Part shown: positions 51,830 through 60,577 of the stretch, piece by piece
Layout of the letters: each line of letters begins with the position of its first letter
How positions within the stretch are numbered: the stretch's first letter is position 1
Origin: Kitasatospora purpeofusca
GTDB taxonomy: Bacteria > Actinomycetota > Actinomycetes > Streptomycetales > Streptomycetaceae
Assembly: GCF_000718025.1 (NCBI RefSeq)
Contig: NZ_JODS01000002.1
Span: 62,001-126,000 of the forward strand
Direction of reading: 5' to 3'
DNA length: 64,000 nucleotides
Translations under genes and position numbers: made by a program
Notes under the pieces: model-generated
The model's input: only the letters and a program-made list of their open reading frames with translations
Database searches by the model: none
Told to the model about the DNA's origin: nothing

Positions 51830-52429
51830 GTGAGTGACGAACAGTCCGCCGCAATCGCCGCCGTGGCGAGCCTCGGAGAGGTGTTGTCGTGCGTCGGGCC
51901 CACCTGCGGGGACACCGTCGACTGGAGTGCGGCGGAAAAGGTCCACGGAACGTCCTTCCCGGCCGACTACCGGGCCTTTGTCGCGGCCTTCGGCAACGGT
52001 TCGATCGAAGAGATGGTCGGCGTTCACGTCCCTGCCACCTCGGAGGAGTTGCGGTTCGGAACGATTTCGAGGCTCTCGGACGAAGCGCTCGCGGATTTCG
52101 CCGTGAACCAATGGGCCCCCGCCGACAGGGGCCGGTACCGGCTGGAGGATCTGCTCATCTGGGGCGGGACGGGCGCCGCCGACACGCTGTGCTGGATCAC
52201 GGCGGACCCGGACCCGGACCGCTGGCCCGTCGCGGTGTACTCGCGGGGAGACCACGAATGGTCGGTGTACCCGTGCGGCATGGCCGAGTTCCTGCTCAAG
52301 CTGCTGCGCGACGAGTGGCCGCAGTGCCCGATCAGCGACTCCTCGCTCCAGGGCGTGCCGGACCCGCGGTTCCTGCACAACAAGGACGAGGCGGCGGCAT
52401 GGGAGTCGGGGAACAACCCCTGGGAGTAG
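51830..52429 (+). CDS. SMI1/KNR4 (SUKH) family protein
   Basis: 199 residues from a GTG at 51830 with GGGAG upstream. SUKH pattern: VDWSAAEKVHGTSFPADYRAFVAAFGNGSI, YRLEDLLIWGGTGAADTLCW, and HEWSVYPCGMAEFLLKLL. SUKH proteins are the commonest immunity family for polymorphic toxins. No toxin gene is adjacent, so this is an orphan immunity or a cellular SMI1-type protein. Confidence 0.85.
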   Translation: MSDEQSAAIAAVASLGEVLSCVGPTCGDTVDWSAAEKVHGTSFPADYRAFVAAFGNGSIEEMVGVHVPATSEELRFGTISRLSDEALADFAVNQWAPADRGRYRLEDLLIWGGTGAADTLCWITADPDPDRWPVAVYSRGDHEWSVYPCGMAEFLLKLLRDEWPQCPISDSSLQGVPDPRFLHNKDEAAAWESGNNPWE

Positions 52430-52455
52430 CCGATCCGCCGGTGACAACTCCCTGT

Positions 52456-52490
52456 CGCGCAGGAAGTCGGACTCCCCGACTTCCTGCGCG
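52456..52490. repeat. dispersed hairpin repeat, copy 5
   Basis: 15-bp arms (52456-52470, 52476-52490) with loop ACTCC, placed exactly between the convergent SUKH and NUDIX stop codons. Confidence 0.88.
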
Positions 52491-52491
52491 G

Positions 52492-52962
52492 CTATCCCAG
52501 GTACGGAGTCGCCCGGTGCTCCAGGAAATGCCGGAGACGGAGCTGCTGGGTGTGGTGCATCGGCAGGTCGCCGATGTCCTCCGGTGCCACGAACCGGAGA
52601 TCGGTCGACTCGCCGGAGATCCGGAGCTCCCCACCCGTGATGCGCGCGGTGAAGCAGATGTTGAACTGCTGCCGCACCTCGCCGTCCGAGTAGGCGATCA
52701 CATGCCGCGGATCGGTGTACGTGCCCACGATCCCGGTGACCTCCACATCGAGCCCGGTCTCCTCACGGACCTCCCGGACCGCCGCCCCCGGCAGCGACTC
52801 CCCGAGATCCATCGCACCGCCCGGCAACGCGTACATCCCGTTGTCGACCCGCCGTTGCAGCAGGATCCGCCCCTGCCCGTCGGTCACCACGGCTGACGCC
52901 GCAACCACCATCCGATTGGGCACCGGCGCGTCGGGATCGTCGTAGAACTCCGTGCGTGCCAT
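52492..52962 (-). CDS. NUDIX hydrolase, ADP-ribose pyrophosphatase type
   Basis: 156 residues from ATG 52962; GGAG lies inside the upstream regulator gene. Nudix box: GGAMDLGESLPGAAVREVREETGLDVEV. VVTDGQGRILLQRRVDNGMYALPGG and the later FNICFTARITGGELR fit the MutT/ADPRase-like group seen in Streptomyces XRE-NUDIX pairs. Four bases after the XRE gene, so co-translated. Confidence 0.9.
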   Translation of the reverse strand: MARTEFYDDPDAPVPNRMVVAASAVVTDGQGRILLQRRVDNGMYALPGGAMDLGESLPGAAVREVREETGLDVEVTGIVGTYTDPRHVIAYSDGEVRQQFNICFTARITGGELRISGESTDLRFVAPEDIGDLPMHHTQQLRLRHFLEHRATPYLG

Positions 52963-52966
52963 GTGA

Positions 52967-53731
52967 TCAACTCCTCTCGACCGGTTGGGCAGCGTTCCAC
53001 ACTGCCTCGAAGCTCGCAGCATAGGTGCCGAACAGCGTCCCTGTGCCAGCCCTCCTCAGGTGCCAAACCGGGGCTCCGAAGGCGTTGACCCCCCACACGT
53101 GCGCATTCACCAGCATCTGGTCGTCTGCCCGGTAGAGGCTGTTGTAGAGCGTGGTCCCATGGGTGCGGATCTCGATGCCCGGCGTGCCGAGTAGTGGGCG
53201 GTAGTGCATGAGGGCGAGCCTGCAGCGGGACTCGATGCCATCGCCGAACTTCTCCTCCTCCCCGCGTTGCCTGACGTTCTCGCTCTCGGCGTCGCCGAGA
53301 GCGATCCGAACCACACATCCTTCGGTGGCACGCTCACGAAGCAGCTCGTTGAGCCGGGGATACGCCTCGTGAAGGAATACGGCGGCGTAGACCAGTACGT
53401 CAATGTTTTTCGTGGCCTTTCCTAGCAGGTCCACAAACGCCGAGCCTGGAAGGTCCGCTCGCTGCTCGTACAGGGCAACCAGTTCGGGGCTTATCGCGCG
53501 TGCGGTGCGCGGCTGCCGAAGGCTCGGCCACAGTGCAAGCATGTCTGATCCGAGGGCTTCCGCGGCCAAGCGAGCTGCACCCAGCCGAGGCGTTCGGTTC
53601 TGACTTGCCCACCGCTCAACCGACTTGGTGTCCACGCCGACTTTCTCCGCCAAAGCTGAGCACGTCCAACCACCCGTGGCCATGGCGTCTTTCAGTCGCT
53701 CGTTCGGCATCTCGCTTGTCCCGCCTCGCAT
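52967..53731 (-). CDS. XRE-type regulator with PLD-like (DUF5919-type) domain
   Basis: 254 residues from ATG 53731 (GAAGGA 5 nt upstream; a second ATG at 53710 is possible). N-terminal HTH: MATGGWTCSALAEKVGVDTKSVERWASQNRTPR. From about residue 95 a larger domain (LVALYEQRADLPGSAFVDLL, NIDVLVYAAVFLHEAYPRLN, GCVVRIALGDAESENV, RADDQMLVNAHVWG) looks like the phospholipase-D-like fold of DUF5919. Operon with the NUDIX gene; the regulator may sense the nucleotide the NUDIX enzyme degrades. Domain name from memory. Confidence 0.78.
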   Translation of the reverse strand: MRGGTSEMPNERLKDAMATGGWTCSALAEKVGVDTKSVERWASQNRTPRLGAARLAAEALGSDMLALWPSLRQPRTARAISPELVALYEQRADLPGSAFVDLLGKATKNIDVLVYAAVFLHEAYPRLNELLRERATEGCVVRIALGDAESENVRQRGEEEKFGDGIESRCRLALMHYRPLLGTPGIEIRTHGTTLYNSLYRADDQMLVNAHVWGVNAFGAPVWHLRRAGTGTLFGTYAASFEAVWNAAQPVERS

Positions 53732-53856
53732 CCTGATCCTTCGCCAGGGACGTTCTATCGCACGAGGGACGTACTGAAGTGTCCCTTGAGTGAGGTTCCA
53801 CCGTCCCAGGTGCCTGGCAGATCTTGGTGTCAACTCGGTGGAGAGGAGTGGAAGCA

Positions 53857-53958
53857 GTGGCCACTGCGCAAGGCAACCTCATCATGAGCACCCCGACCGA
53901 ACGTCCTCCCGGCCCGACGGCTCCGGAGACCAAGCGGTGCACCGAGAACGCCAACTAA
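53857..53958 (+). CDS. 33-residue ORF ahead of the graspetide-type methyltransferase
   Basis: GTG at 53857 preceded by GGAGAGGAGTGGAAG; product VATAQGNLIMSTPTERPPGP... ending KRCTENAN. It stops 23 nt before the methyltransferase ATG. Its size, Thr/Glu/Asn-rich tail and position fit a RiPP precursor, but I recognise no precursor family; it may be a leader peptide. Confidence 0.35.
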   Translation: MATAQGNLIMSTPTERPPGPTAPETKRCTENAN

Positions 53959-53981
53959 CGATCTACGTAGAAGGGCTGACT

Positions 53982-55133
53982 ATGGCTTGGGGAACCGGCA
54001 AGGGCGGAAGCAGCGGTGGCGGATCGGGCGCCAACGACGGCGGGCAGGGGAAGCACGGGGGGAAGAAGGATCCCGGTGACTCCAAGACGAACGCGGACCA
54101 CCAGAGCGGCAAGGCCGACAACAAGCACAAGAAGGACGGTTGGTGGGCTTCCGCGTACGCGGAAGCCCCGGTGGTCACGCAGATCAACGACGGCCGGGAG
54201 AGCGAGGACGACCCGGTTCCGACGTCGTCGCTGTCCGATCCGGGAATCGTCTTCCGCACGCTCCACATGCTCGACCTGCGGAACGGCATGCGGGTGCTGG
54301 AGATCGGCACCGGCCCCGGGTGGAACGCGGCGCTCATGTCGCACCGACTCGGCCCGGGCCTGGTGACCAGCGTCGAAGTCGACCCCGACGTGACCGCGAG
54401 CGCCCGCAGCGCCCTGCACGAGCTCGGGTTGTCGCCCGTGGTGGTGTGCGGTGACGGCAGCCGTGGGTGGGCCCCGGGTGCTCCGTACGATCGAGTGATC
54501 GCGACCTGTGCGTTTCGCTCCGTGCCGTCGGAACTGATCTCGCAGACCGTAGCGGGTGGGTCGGTTCTGCTGCCGTGGGACAGCCCGTGGACAGGGTGGG
54601 GCCTGCTGTTGCTGACGGTCGGCACGGACGGCGACGCTTCGGGGCGGTTCAGCCCGCACAGTGCGTTCATGCTCAACCGGAGGCAGCGATCCGGGGTCCG
54701 GCTCTACCGGGACGTGGTCCGGGACGAGCACGTGCCCGACGAGTCGCATACCGATCTGCCCGCGTTCGAGATCGCCGAGGACCGGGGGGACCTGGCGTTC
54801 GGCATCGGCATGCGCCTCGCCGACGTGTGGCAGGCGTGGGACAACGATCCGGACGTGGACGGCGTAGCTCGCCGGCTCTGGCTCGCCACCACGGACGCGA
54901 AGTCGTGGGCGGCCGTGGACTGGGCGGGCGACGGAACGAAGGGGTGCACGGTGTGGCAGCACGGCCCCCGGCGGCTGTGGGCCGAGGTGGCCGAGGCCCA
55001 CGCCTGGTGGCTGGCCAACGACGAGCCCGGACCGGACCGCTTCGGGCTGACCGTGGCCCCCGACGGGTCGCACAGCTTCTGGCTCGACGACCCGCGGACG
55101 GTCGTACGGAGTTCCGCACCCCCGCTGGAGTGA
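53982..55133 (+). CDS. PIMT-like methyltransferase of the ATP-grasp peptide (graspetide) type
   Basis: 383 residues, AAGGGC upstream of ATG 53982. The first 50 residues are a Gly/Lys/Asp-rich low-complexity head in place of the usual helical opening. From WWASAYAEAPVVTQINDGRE the protein follows protein-L-isoaspartate methyltransferase: TSSLSDPGIVFRTLHMLDL, motif I VLEIGTGPGWNAALMSHRLG, SVEVDPDVTASAR, YDRVIATCAFRSVP. The C-terminal region (RLWLATTDAKSWAAVDW, GCTVWQHGPRRLWAEVAEAHAWW, GPDRFGLTVAPDGSHSFWLD) is that of the methyltransferases attached to ATP-grasp peptide maturases. No maturase is adjacent; a broken one lies at 61.9 kb. Confidence 0.84.
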   Translation: MAWGTGKGGSSGGGSGANDGGQGKHGGKKDPGDSKTNADHQSGKADNKHKKDGWWASAYAEAPVVTQINDGRESEDDPVPTSSLSDPGIVFRTLHMLDLRNGMRVLEIGTGPGWNAALMSHRLGPGLVTSVEVDPDVTASARSALHELGLSPVVVCGDGSRGWAPGAPYDRVIATCAFRSVPSELISQTVAGGSVLLPWDSPWTGWGLLLLTVGTDGDASGRFSPHSAFMLNRRQRSGVRLYRDVVRDEHVPDESHTDLPAFEIAEDRGDLAFGIGMRLADVWQAWDNDPDVDGVARRLWLATTDAKSWAAVDWAGDGTKGCTVWQHGPRRLWAEVAEAHAWWLANDEPGPDRFGLTVAPDGSHSFWLDDPRTVVRSSAPPLE

Positions 55134-55154
55134 GTCAAATGATGTGATTGCCGA

Positions 55155-55616
55155 ATGAATGGCTCGCACATCGACGACGACGAACCGCCCGAGCACCGGC
55201 GGTATGCCGAGTACCTGCGGGCGCTGGGCAGCGTGGCGGAGACTGACGAGGCCAACCTGCTGGCCGCCGTCCTTCGCGACGAGGACCAGTCCATGGCCGA
55301 AGCGGCGGTGAACCAGCATCTCGAACGCCGGGCCGCCGAGCAGCTGACCGGCCCCGGGTTCCCGGCCTGGGCAGCCATGATGGCGACGGTCGTCGGCGAC
55401 CGCGCGTTCCTCGTCCGGCGCCTGCGGGAGTGGACCCTGCTCCGGTCCCTCGCCCTGGACGGGCCCTGGGCCGAGGAGGAGTTGCTGACCGCGTCCGACT
55501 GGTTCCAGCGCACGGTCACCACATCCCCGCTCGTCACCTCTCCCGCCGCGTTCGGCCTCCTCGCCGAGCGTGGCCGCACCCGCCGCGTCCGCAACGCCGC
55601 GAGCCGCCGGGGCTGA
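55155..55616 (+). CDS. hypothetical protein in the methyltransferase operon
   Basis: 153 residues, ATG 22 nt after the methyltransferase stop. Acidic N-terminus (SHIDDDEPPEHRRYAEYLRALG), mainly helical body, AAVNQHLERRAAEQLTGPGFPAWA, and a basic tail. No family recognised; codon use is normal for the window, and spacing implies co-transcription with the methyltransferase. Confidence 0.7.
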   Translation: MNGSHIDDDEPPEHRRYAEYLRALGSVAETDEANLLAAVLRDEDQSMAEAAVNQHLERRAAEQLTGPGFPAWAAMMATVVGDRAFLVRRLREWTLLRSLALDGPWAEEELLTASDWFQRTVTTSPLVTSPAAFGLLAERGRTRRVRNAASRRG

Positions 55617-55678
55617 CGGCCGCGCCCACTACCGGCTCTGCAGGCCACCACCGGATCGCCGAGACGAACGCGGCCCCT

Positions 55679-57418
55679 TCACCGCGTGGCGATCCACTGC
55701 CGTGCCTCCTCCGCCGCGCGGTCGAGGGGCGCCAGAAGGGCGGGTTCGGCGGGGACGACGGCGCTGTCGCCGAGTTGTGCGGTGATTCCGGTGCGGGCGA
55801 GGAGGGCGGCGAAGGCCGGTTGGACACCGGCGAGGACGAGGCGTCCGCCTTGGGCGTGCAAGCTGTTCGCGTAGCGGCGGATCAGCTTGAGCATCGCGGA
55901 GGACGGGACGTCCGGGGCTGTGCGCATCACCAGGATCAGGACGGCGCCGCGGGCGCCGTCGACGCGAGGCAACTGGGTCTCCAAGCGGGGGAGTTCGGCG
56001 AACAGACTGGTTCCCTCGTAGACCAGGACGGTGACGCGACCGGGGGGCAGCACTGCCGGAGGAGGGTCGCCGGTTGTGGCCCAGGCGCCTTCGTGGTCGC
56101 GTTCCAGGGCGACGAACCCGGACTGGCGGGCGGCCTGGACGCAGTAGAGCAGCAGCGACAGCACGGCTCCGATGACGATGGCCTGCTGGAGCGGGAGCTG
56201 CGTGGTGGCGGCGAAGGTGACGGCCATGGCGGCGGTGGAGAGTTTGGAAGTGCGCAGGACCAGCGCGACATCGGCGCGCTTGCCCCAGATCAGTTCGCCG
56301 CCGACGACCAGGATCAGGCCGCCGATCACCGGCATCGGGATCCGCTCGGCCAGCTTGCCCGCCACCAGGACGACCAGGGCCAGGAACACCCCGGAGATCA
56401 CTCCGGCCCAGCGGGTTCGGGCGCCCGCGCCGGCGGCGACGCCGGTGCGGGAGAGCGAGCCGCCGGAGGGCAGGGCCTGGAAGAGACCGCCGCCGAGGTT
56501 GGCCAGGCCCTGGGCGGCGAAGTCACCGTTGACATCGGAGCGGCTGCCGTCCGGGTTGGGCATCGAGGGAGACACCCCCGCGGCCTGGGCCAGAGCGACC
56601 AGGGCGACCGAGAGGGCGCCGCCGAGCAGGTGCGGCATCGCACTCCAGTCGGGCAGGGACAGCCCGGGCAGCGCGGCGGGGATGCGGGCGATGTCGCGCA
56701 CCAGTTCCACGTCCGTGCCCAGGAGCGCGACCGCGACGCTGACGAGCACCATCGCGACCAGCAGGGCCACCGGTTCGAGCCGTCGGACCGTGCGTGCCAG
56801 CGCCCATACCGCGATGGTGGTGGCGGCGACCAGGGTGGGGGCGAGCTTCCAGTTCCCGATGCCCGTGAGCCAGTTCCACAGTTGCAGCAGCTTGTTGTGG
56901 CCGGGCGGCTTGTAGCCGCTCGCGTCGCCCAGGACGCCGGTGACGATCTGCAGGGCGATACCGGTGGAGAACCCGGTCATCACCGCGTTGGAGACGAAGC
57001 TGAGCACGACGCCCAGCCGCAGCGCGCCCATGAGCAGCATGACCACGCCCACCAGGACGGTGAGCGCGGCGACGGTGCCGCCCGCGTGCGGGTCCAGGCC
57101 GGCGTCGGAGACGACGCTCTGTCCGGTCAGGGCGATGGCGCTGGTGAGGGTGGTGACCATGAGGACCGTGGGCGCGGCCAGGGACCCGAGGATCGGGGGC
57201 ACTATGCCCGCGTACAGGCCCGCGACCGGGTTGAAGCCGGCGATGGACGCGTACGCCATCCCCTCGGGGATGCTGAACAGGCCGGTCACCATGCCCGCCG
57301 TCACATCGGCACCGGTCGGCCGTCCCCACCGTGGCCGGGTCGTGAGCCTGCGCGCCCCGGCCGTGAGCCTGTGCACCCGGGCGGTGGGCTTGCGTGCTCG
57401 TCCTGCCGAGCCGGTCAC
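55679..57418 (-). CDS. SulP-family sulfate/anion transporter with STAS domain
   Basis: 579 residues from a GTG at 57418. SulP core: GLFSIPEGMAYASIAGFNPVAGLYAGIVPP, then about ten membrane segments, FQALPSGGSLSRTGVAAGAGARTRWAG (the GG.SRT anion-binding motif) and a C-terminal STAS region (about 455-560: RVTVLVYEGTSLFAELPRLE, GAVLILVMRTAPDVPSSAMLKLI). Ten bases after the alkylsulfatase stop, same strand, so the two form an operon in which released sulfate can be taken up or moved. Confidence 0.92.
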   Translation of the reverse strand: MTGSAGRARKPTARVHRLTAGARRLTTRPRWGRPTGADVTAGMVTGLFSIPEGMAYASIAGFNPVAGLYAGIVPPILGSLAAPTVLMVTTLTSAIALTGQSVVSDAGLDPHAGGTVAALTVLVGVVMLLMGALRLGVVLSFVSNAVMTGFSTGIALQIVTGVLGDASGYKPPGHNKLLQLWNWLTGIGNWKLAPTLVAATTIAVWALARTVRRLEPVALLVAMVLVSVAVALLGTDVELVRDIARIPAALPGLSLPDWSAMPHLLGGALSVALVALAQAAGVSPSMPNPDGSRSDVNGDFAAQGLANLGGGLFQALPSGGSLSRTGVAAGAGARTRWAGVISGVFLALVVLVAGKLAERIPMPVIGGLILVVGGELIWGKRADVALVLRTSKLSTAAMAVTFAATTQLPLQQAIVIGAVLSLLLYCVQAARQSGFVALERDHEGAWATTGDPPPAVLPPGRVTVLVYEGTSLFAELPRLETQLPRVDGARGAVLILVMRTAPDVPSSAMLKLIRRYANSLHAQGGRLVLAGVQPAFAALLARTGITAQLGDSAVVPAEPALLAPLDRAAEEARQWIATR

Positions 57419-57428
57419 CGTCGTCCCG

Positions 57429-59252
57429 TCAGGGAGTGACGACGGCGAAGGACTTGTCGGGCTCGGAGACGTAGGAGAACAGGCGGCCGAGGACGGCCGG
57501 GTCGCCCTCGCTCCGGACGCCGTCCGGGCCCTGGCCGGCCAGCAGCCCGAGGAGCTGCGGCTTGGTGAGGGTCAGGGTGAGGTCCGACGGGACCGCAGGG
57601 GCGGTGCCGAGCGGGGTGGCGCGGTGGGTCAGGGCCCCGTTGCGCAGGGTGAGCCGGTGGCGGTTGCCCTCGTCGGTCAGGGCGAGGTCGACGGTCAGGG
57701 AGTCGTTCCACGCCCTGGGCCCGTCGATGCGCACCGCGACCGAGTCGAGCAGCATCTCGGTGGTCAGCGCCATCGCCATCCCGGTGCTGGTGTCCAGTTC
57801 GACGGTGCCGGGGCCCTGGCGCAGTTCCAGCGCGGCCATGAGGTAGAAGTTGCGCCAGGGGCCGTTCTCGCAGCCGTGCCCCAGCCGCTCGTACACCCCG
57901 GCCAACTCCTCCTTCGCGGTGTCGTTCCGGGGATCGGCGAAGACCAGGTGGTTCAACAGGGTGGCCGCGAAGCGCAGGTCACCGTCGGTGGCGTAGGCGC
58001 GGGCCTTGGCCAGGGCGGTCTCCGGGCCGCCGGCCAACTCGACGTAGCGCGTCGCCAGTTCCACCGGGGGATGCTCCCACAGGTGGGCGGGGTTGCCGTC
58101 GAACCAGCCCAGGTAGCGCTGGTAGACGGCCTTGGTGTTGTGGCTGAGGGAGCCGTAGTAGCCGCGCGCGTGCCACGCCTGCTCCAGCGCGGGCGGCAGC
58201 TGCATCTCCTCGGCCAGCTCCGGACCGGTCAGGCCGGAGTTGAGCATCCGCAGCGTCTGGTCGTGCATGTAGGCGTACAGGTCGCGCTGCTGGGTCAGCA
58301 GCTCCACCACGTTCTCCCGGCCCCACGTCGGCCAGTGGTGCGACGCGAACGCGACGTCGTAGCTGTCGCCGAAGAACTCGACGGCCTCGTCCAGGTACCG
58401 CGACCAGATCCGCGAATCGCGGACCACCGCCCCCCGCAGGGTCAGGATGTTGTGCATGTTGTGGGTGGCGTTCTCCGCCAGGCACAGCGCGCGCCGCTGC
58501 GGGAAGGAGAAGTTCATCTCCGCCGGAGCCTCGGTGCCCGGGGTGAGCTGGAAGACGATCCGCACCCCGTCCACCGTCTCCTCCTGCCCGGTGCGGGTGA
58601 CGTCCACGGTCGGCGGGATCAGCGAGACCGTGCCGGTCGAGGTCGTCATCCCCAGCCCGGCGCTGACCTGCCCCTCCGGCGACTTGGGCAGCCGGTCGCC
58701 GTACATGAACATCGCCCGCCGCGTCATCGCGTTGCCCGCGTAGACGTTCTCGCTGACCGCGTGCTCCAGGAACCCGATCGGCGCGATCACCGGCACGCCC
58801 TGCTCGCTCCCCTCGGGCAGCACCCCGCGCGCACCGCCGAAGTGGTCCCCGTGCGAATGGGTGTAGACCAGACCGGTCACCGGCCGCTCCCCGCGGTGCT
58901 CGCGGTAGAGCGCGAGCGCGGCGGCGGCGCACTCGGTGGAGATCAGCGGATCGATCACGATCACCCCCCGCTCGCCCTCCACCAGCGTCATGTTCGACAG
59001 GTCCAGCCCCCGGACCTGGTAGATCCCCTCCGCCACCTCGTACAGGCCCTGCTTCGCGCACAACTGCGCCTGCCGCCACAGGCTCGGGCTGACCGTGTCC
59101 GGGCACGCGCCCTTGAGGTAGTCGTAGGCGTCGTTGTCCCACACCACCCGCCCGTCCGCGGCCCTGATGACCGCGGGCACCAGCGCCCCCAGGAAGCCCC
59201 GGTCGGCATTCTCGAAGTCGGTGGTGTCCTCGAAGGAGGGCAGGTGACTCAT
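57429..59252 (-). CDS. alkyl/aryl-sulfatase, metallo-beta-lactamase fold (SdsA1-like)
   Basis: 607 residues, no signal peptide. Metal site THSHGDHFGGARGVLP (His132, His134, Asp136, His137), further ligands in LCLAENATHNMHN and ASHHWPTWG. The middle helical dimerisation region (YQRYLGWFDGNPAHLWEHPP) and the C-terminal SCP2-like domain (from about 490: ALTTEMLLDSVAVRIDG) complete the type III sulfatase layout. Cleaves alkyl sulfates such as dodecyl sulfate to alcohol plus sulfate. Operon with the SulP gene; divergent from the MerR regulator, its likely controller. Confidence 0.93.
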   Translation of the reverse strand: MSHLPSFEDTTDFENADRGFLGALVPAVIRAADGRVVWDNDAYDYLKGACPDTVSPSLWRQAQLCAKQGLYEVAEGIYQVRGLDLSNMTLVEGERGVIVIDPLISTECAAAALALYREHRGERPVTGLVYTHSHGDHFGGARGVLPEGSEQGVPVIAPIGFLEHAVSENVYAGNAMTRRAMFMYGDRLPKSPEGQVSAGLGMTTSTGTVSLIPPTVDVTRTGQEETVDGVRIVFQLTPGTEAPAEMNFSFPQRRALCLAENATHNMHNILTLRGAVVRDSRIWSRYLDEAVEFFGDSYDVAFASHHWPTWGRENVVELLTQQRDLYAYMHDQTLRMLNSGLTGPELAEEMQLPPALEQAWHARGYYGSLSHNTKAVYQRYLGWFDGNPAHLWEHPPVELATRYVELAGGPETALAKARAYATDGDLRFAATLLNHLVFADPRNDTAKEELAGVYERLGHGCENGPWRNFYLMAALELRQGPGTVELDTSTGMAMALTTEMLLDSVAVRIDGPRAWNDSLTVDLALTDEGNRHRLTLRNGALTHRATPLGTAPAVPSDLTLTLTKPQLLGLLAGQGPDGVRSEGDPAVLGRLFSYVSEPDKSFAVVTP

Positions 59253-59434
59253 GCATCGCTCCGATCGTCCGACCAGCAGCAGTCAGGGAGCCGGCGCAGC
59301 CCCGGACGGGTGGCGCAGCGCCTGACGGGCTCGGGAATGCCGCGGGCATCTTCGGGAAGTCTGCGGCATTTGCGAGCATTGCGCATGGCGCGGGCGGCGA
59401 ACGGGTGCGCGGTCACGGGACGGCCTCGGCGGCC

Positions 59435-59465
59435 TTGAGTCTCCCGCAGGGGGAGACGCCAGAGT
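59435..59465 (+). promoter_or_regulatory. MerR-type promoter with 19-bp spacer and dyad
   Basis: TTGAGT (59435-59440), 19-bp spacer, CAGAGT (59460-59465). The spacer contains GTCTCCC (59439-59445) / GGGAGAC (59451-59457). A long spacer with a central dyad is the classic MerR target. The predicted transcription start falls at about 59472, the A of the first ATG, so the mRNA would be leaderless. Confidence 0.6.
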
Positions 59466-59471
59466 AGGGGC

Positions 59472-60443
59472 ATGGACGGGGACACGGGCGGGGCCATGGA
59501 CGGGGACACGGGCGGGGACATGCTCTTCACGATCGGCGACCTGGCCCGGCGCACCGGGCTGACGGTCAAGACCATCCGGTTCTGGTCGGACTCCGGGATC
59601 GTGCCGCCGACCGACCGCAGCCCGGCCGGCTACCGGCTCTACGACCTCGACGCGCTCGCGCGCCTCGACCTGGTGCGCACCCTGCGCGACCTCGGCCTCG
59701 ACCTTGCCGCCGTCCGGCAGGTGCTGGACCGGGAGGTCTCGGTGCCCGAGGTCGCGGCCGCGCACGCCGACGCCCTGGACGTGCAGATCCGCGTCCTCCG
59801 CCTGCGCCGCGCGGTGCTGCGCGCGGTGGCCAAACGCGACTCCACTCCCGAGGAAATGGACCTCATGCACAAGCTCGCAAAGCTCTCCGACGACGAACGC
59901 CGCCGCCTGATCACCGACTTCGTCGACGACACCTTCGGCGGCCTGGACGCCAACGCCGAGTTCGTCGACCTGCTCCGCTCGGCCGTACCCGAACTCCCCG
60001 ACGACCCCGAACCCGAGCAGGTCCACGCCTGGGTCGAGCTCGCCGAACTCACCCGGGACCCCGACTTCCGCGCCGCCGTCCGCCGCATGGCCGAGTACCA
60101 GGCCGCCGAACGCGCCGACGGCGACCGCACCGGCCTCCACCACGACCTCACCGAGGCCGTCCGCGACGCCGTCGGCCGCGCACTCGACGCCGGCCTCGCT
60201 CCCGCCTCGCCCGAGGCCGCAACCGTCGTCGACACGCTCACCGCCCGCTACGCGCAGACCTTCGACCGCGCCGACGACGCGGAGCTGCGCCACTGGCTGC
60301 TGGCCCGCCTGGAGATCGCCGGCGACCCGCGGGCGGAGCGCTACTGGCACCTGCTGTCCGTCGTCAACGGCTGGCCCGTTCCGCCGAGCCTGGCCCCGGT
60401 CTTCGGCTGGTTCACGGCCGCCCTGCGCGCCGGCGGCTCGTAG
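59472..60443 (+). CDS. MerR-family transcriptional regulator
   Basis: 323 residues if started at the leaderless ATG 59472; conserved sequence begins at MLFTIGDLARRTGLTVKTIRFWSDSGI (ATG 59520). The extra 16 residues are an exact-type octapeptide repeat (MDGDTGGA MDGDTGGD) from a 24-bp direct repeat. After the HTH come a coiled coil and a long helical C-terminal domain (about 200 residues), as in TipA-like or DUF-bearing MerR proteins of Streptomyces. Divergent from the sulfatase/SulP operon across 219 bp. Confidence 0.85.
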   Translation: MDGDTGGAMDGDTGGDMLFTIGDLARRTGLTVKTIRFWSDSGIVPPTDRSPAGYRLYDLDALARLDLVRTLRDLGLDLAAVRQVLDREVSVPEVAAAHADALDVQIRVLRLRRAVLRAVAKRDSTPEEMDLMHKLAKLSDDERRRLITDFVDDTFGGLDANAEFVDLLRSAVPELPDDPEPEQVHAWVELAELTRDPDFRAAVRRMAEYQAAERADGDRTGLHHDLTEAVRDAVGRALDAGLAPASPEAATVVDTLTARYAQTFDRADDAELRHWLLARLEIAGDPRAERYWHLLSVVNGWPVPPSLAPVFGWFTAALRAGGS

Positions 60444-60456
60444 GCGCCCGTCGGCC

Positions 60457-60493
60457 CTGCGCAGGAAGTCGGGCCGCCCGACTTCCTGCGCAG
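60457..60493. repeat. dispersed hairpin repeat, copy 6
   Basis: 17-bp arms CTGCGCAGGAAGTCGGG (60457-60473) and complement (60477-60493), loop CCG, 13 bp after the MerR stop. Confidence 0.88.
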
Positions 60494-60577
60494 CGCGGAG
60501 CGGTTTGGCTCTCGCGGGGGAGGGGCCTCGTCCGCTCGGACGAGGTCCCTCCGCTGTCGTACTGCCACGGTGGAGTC

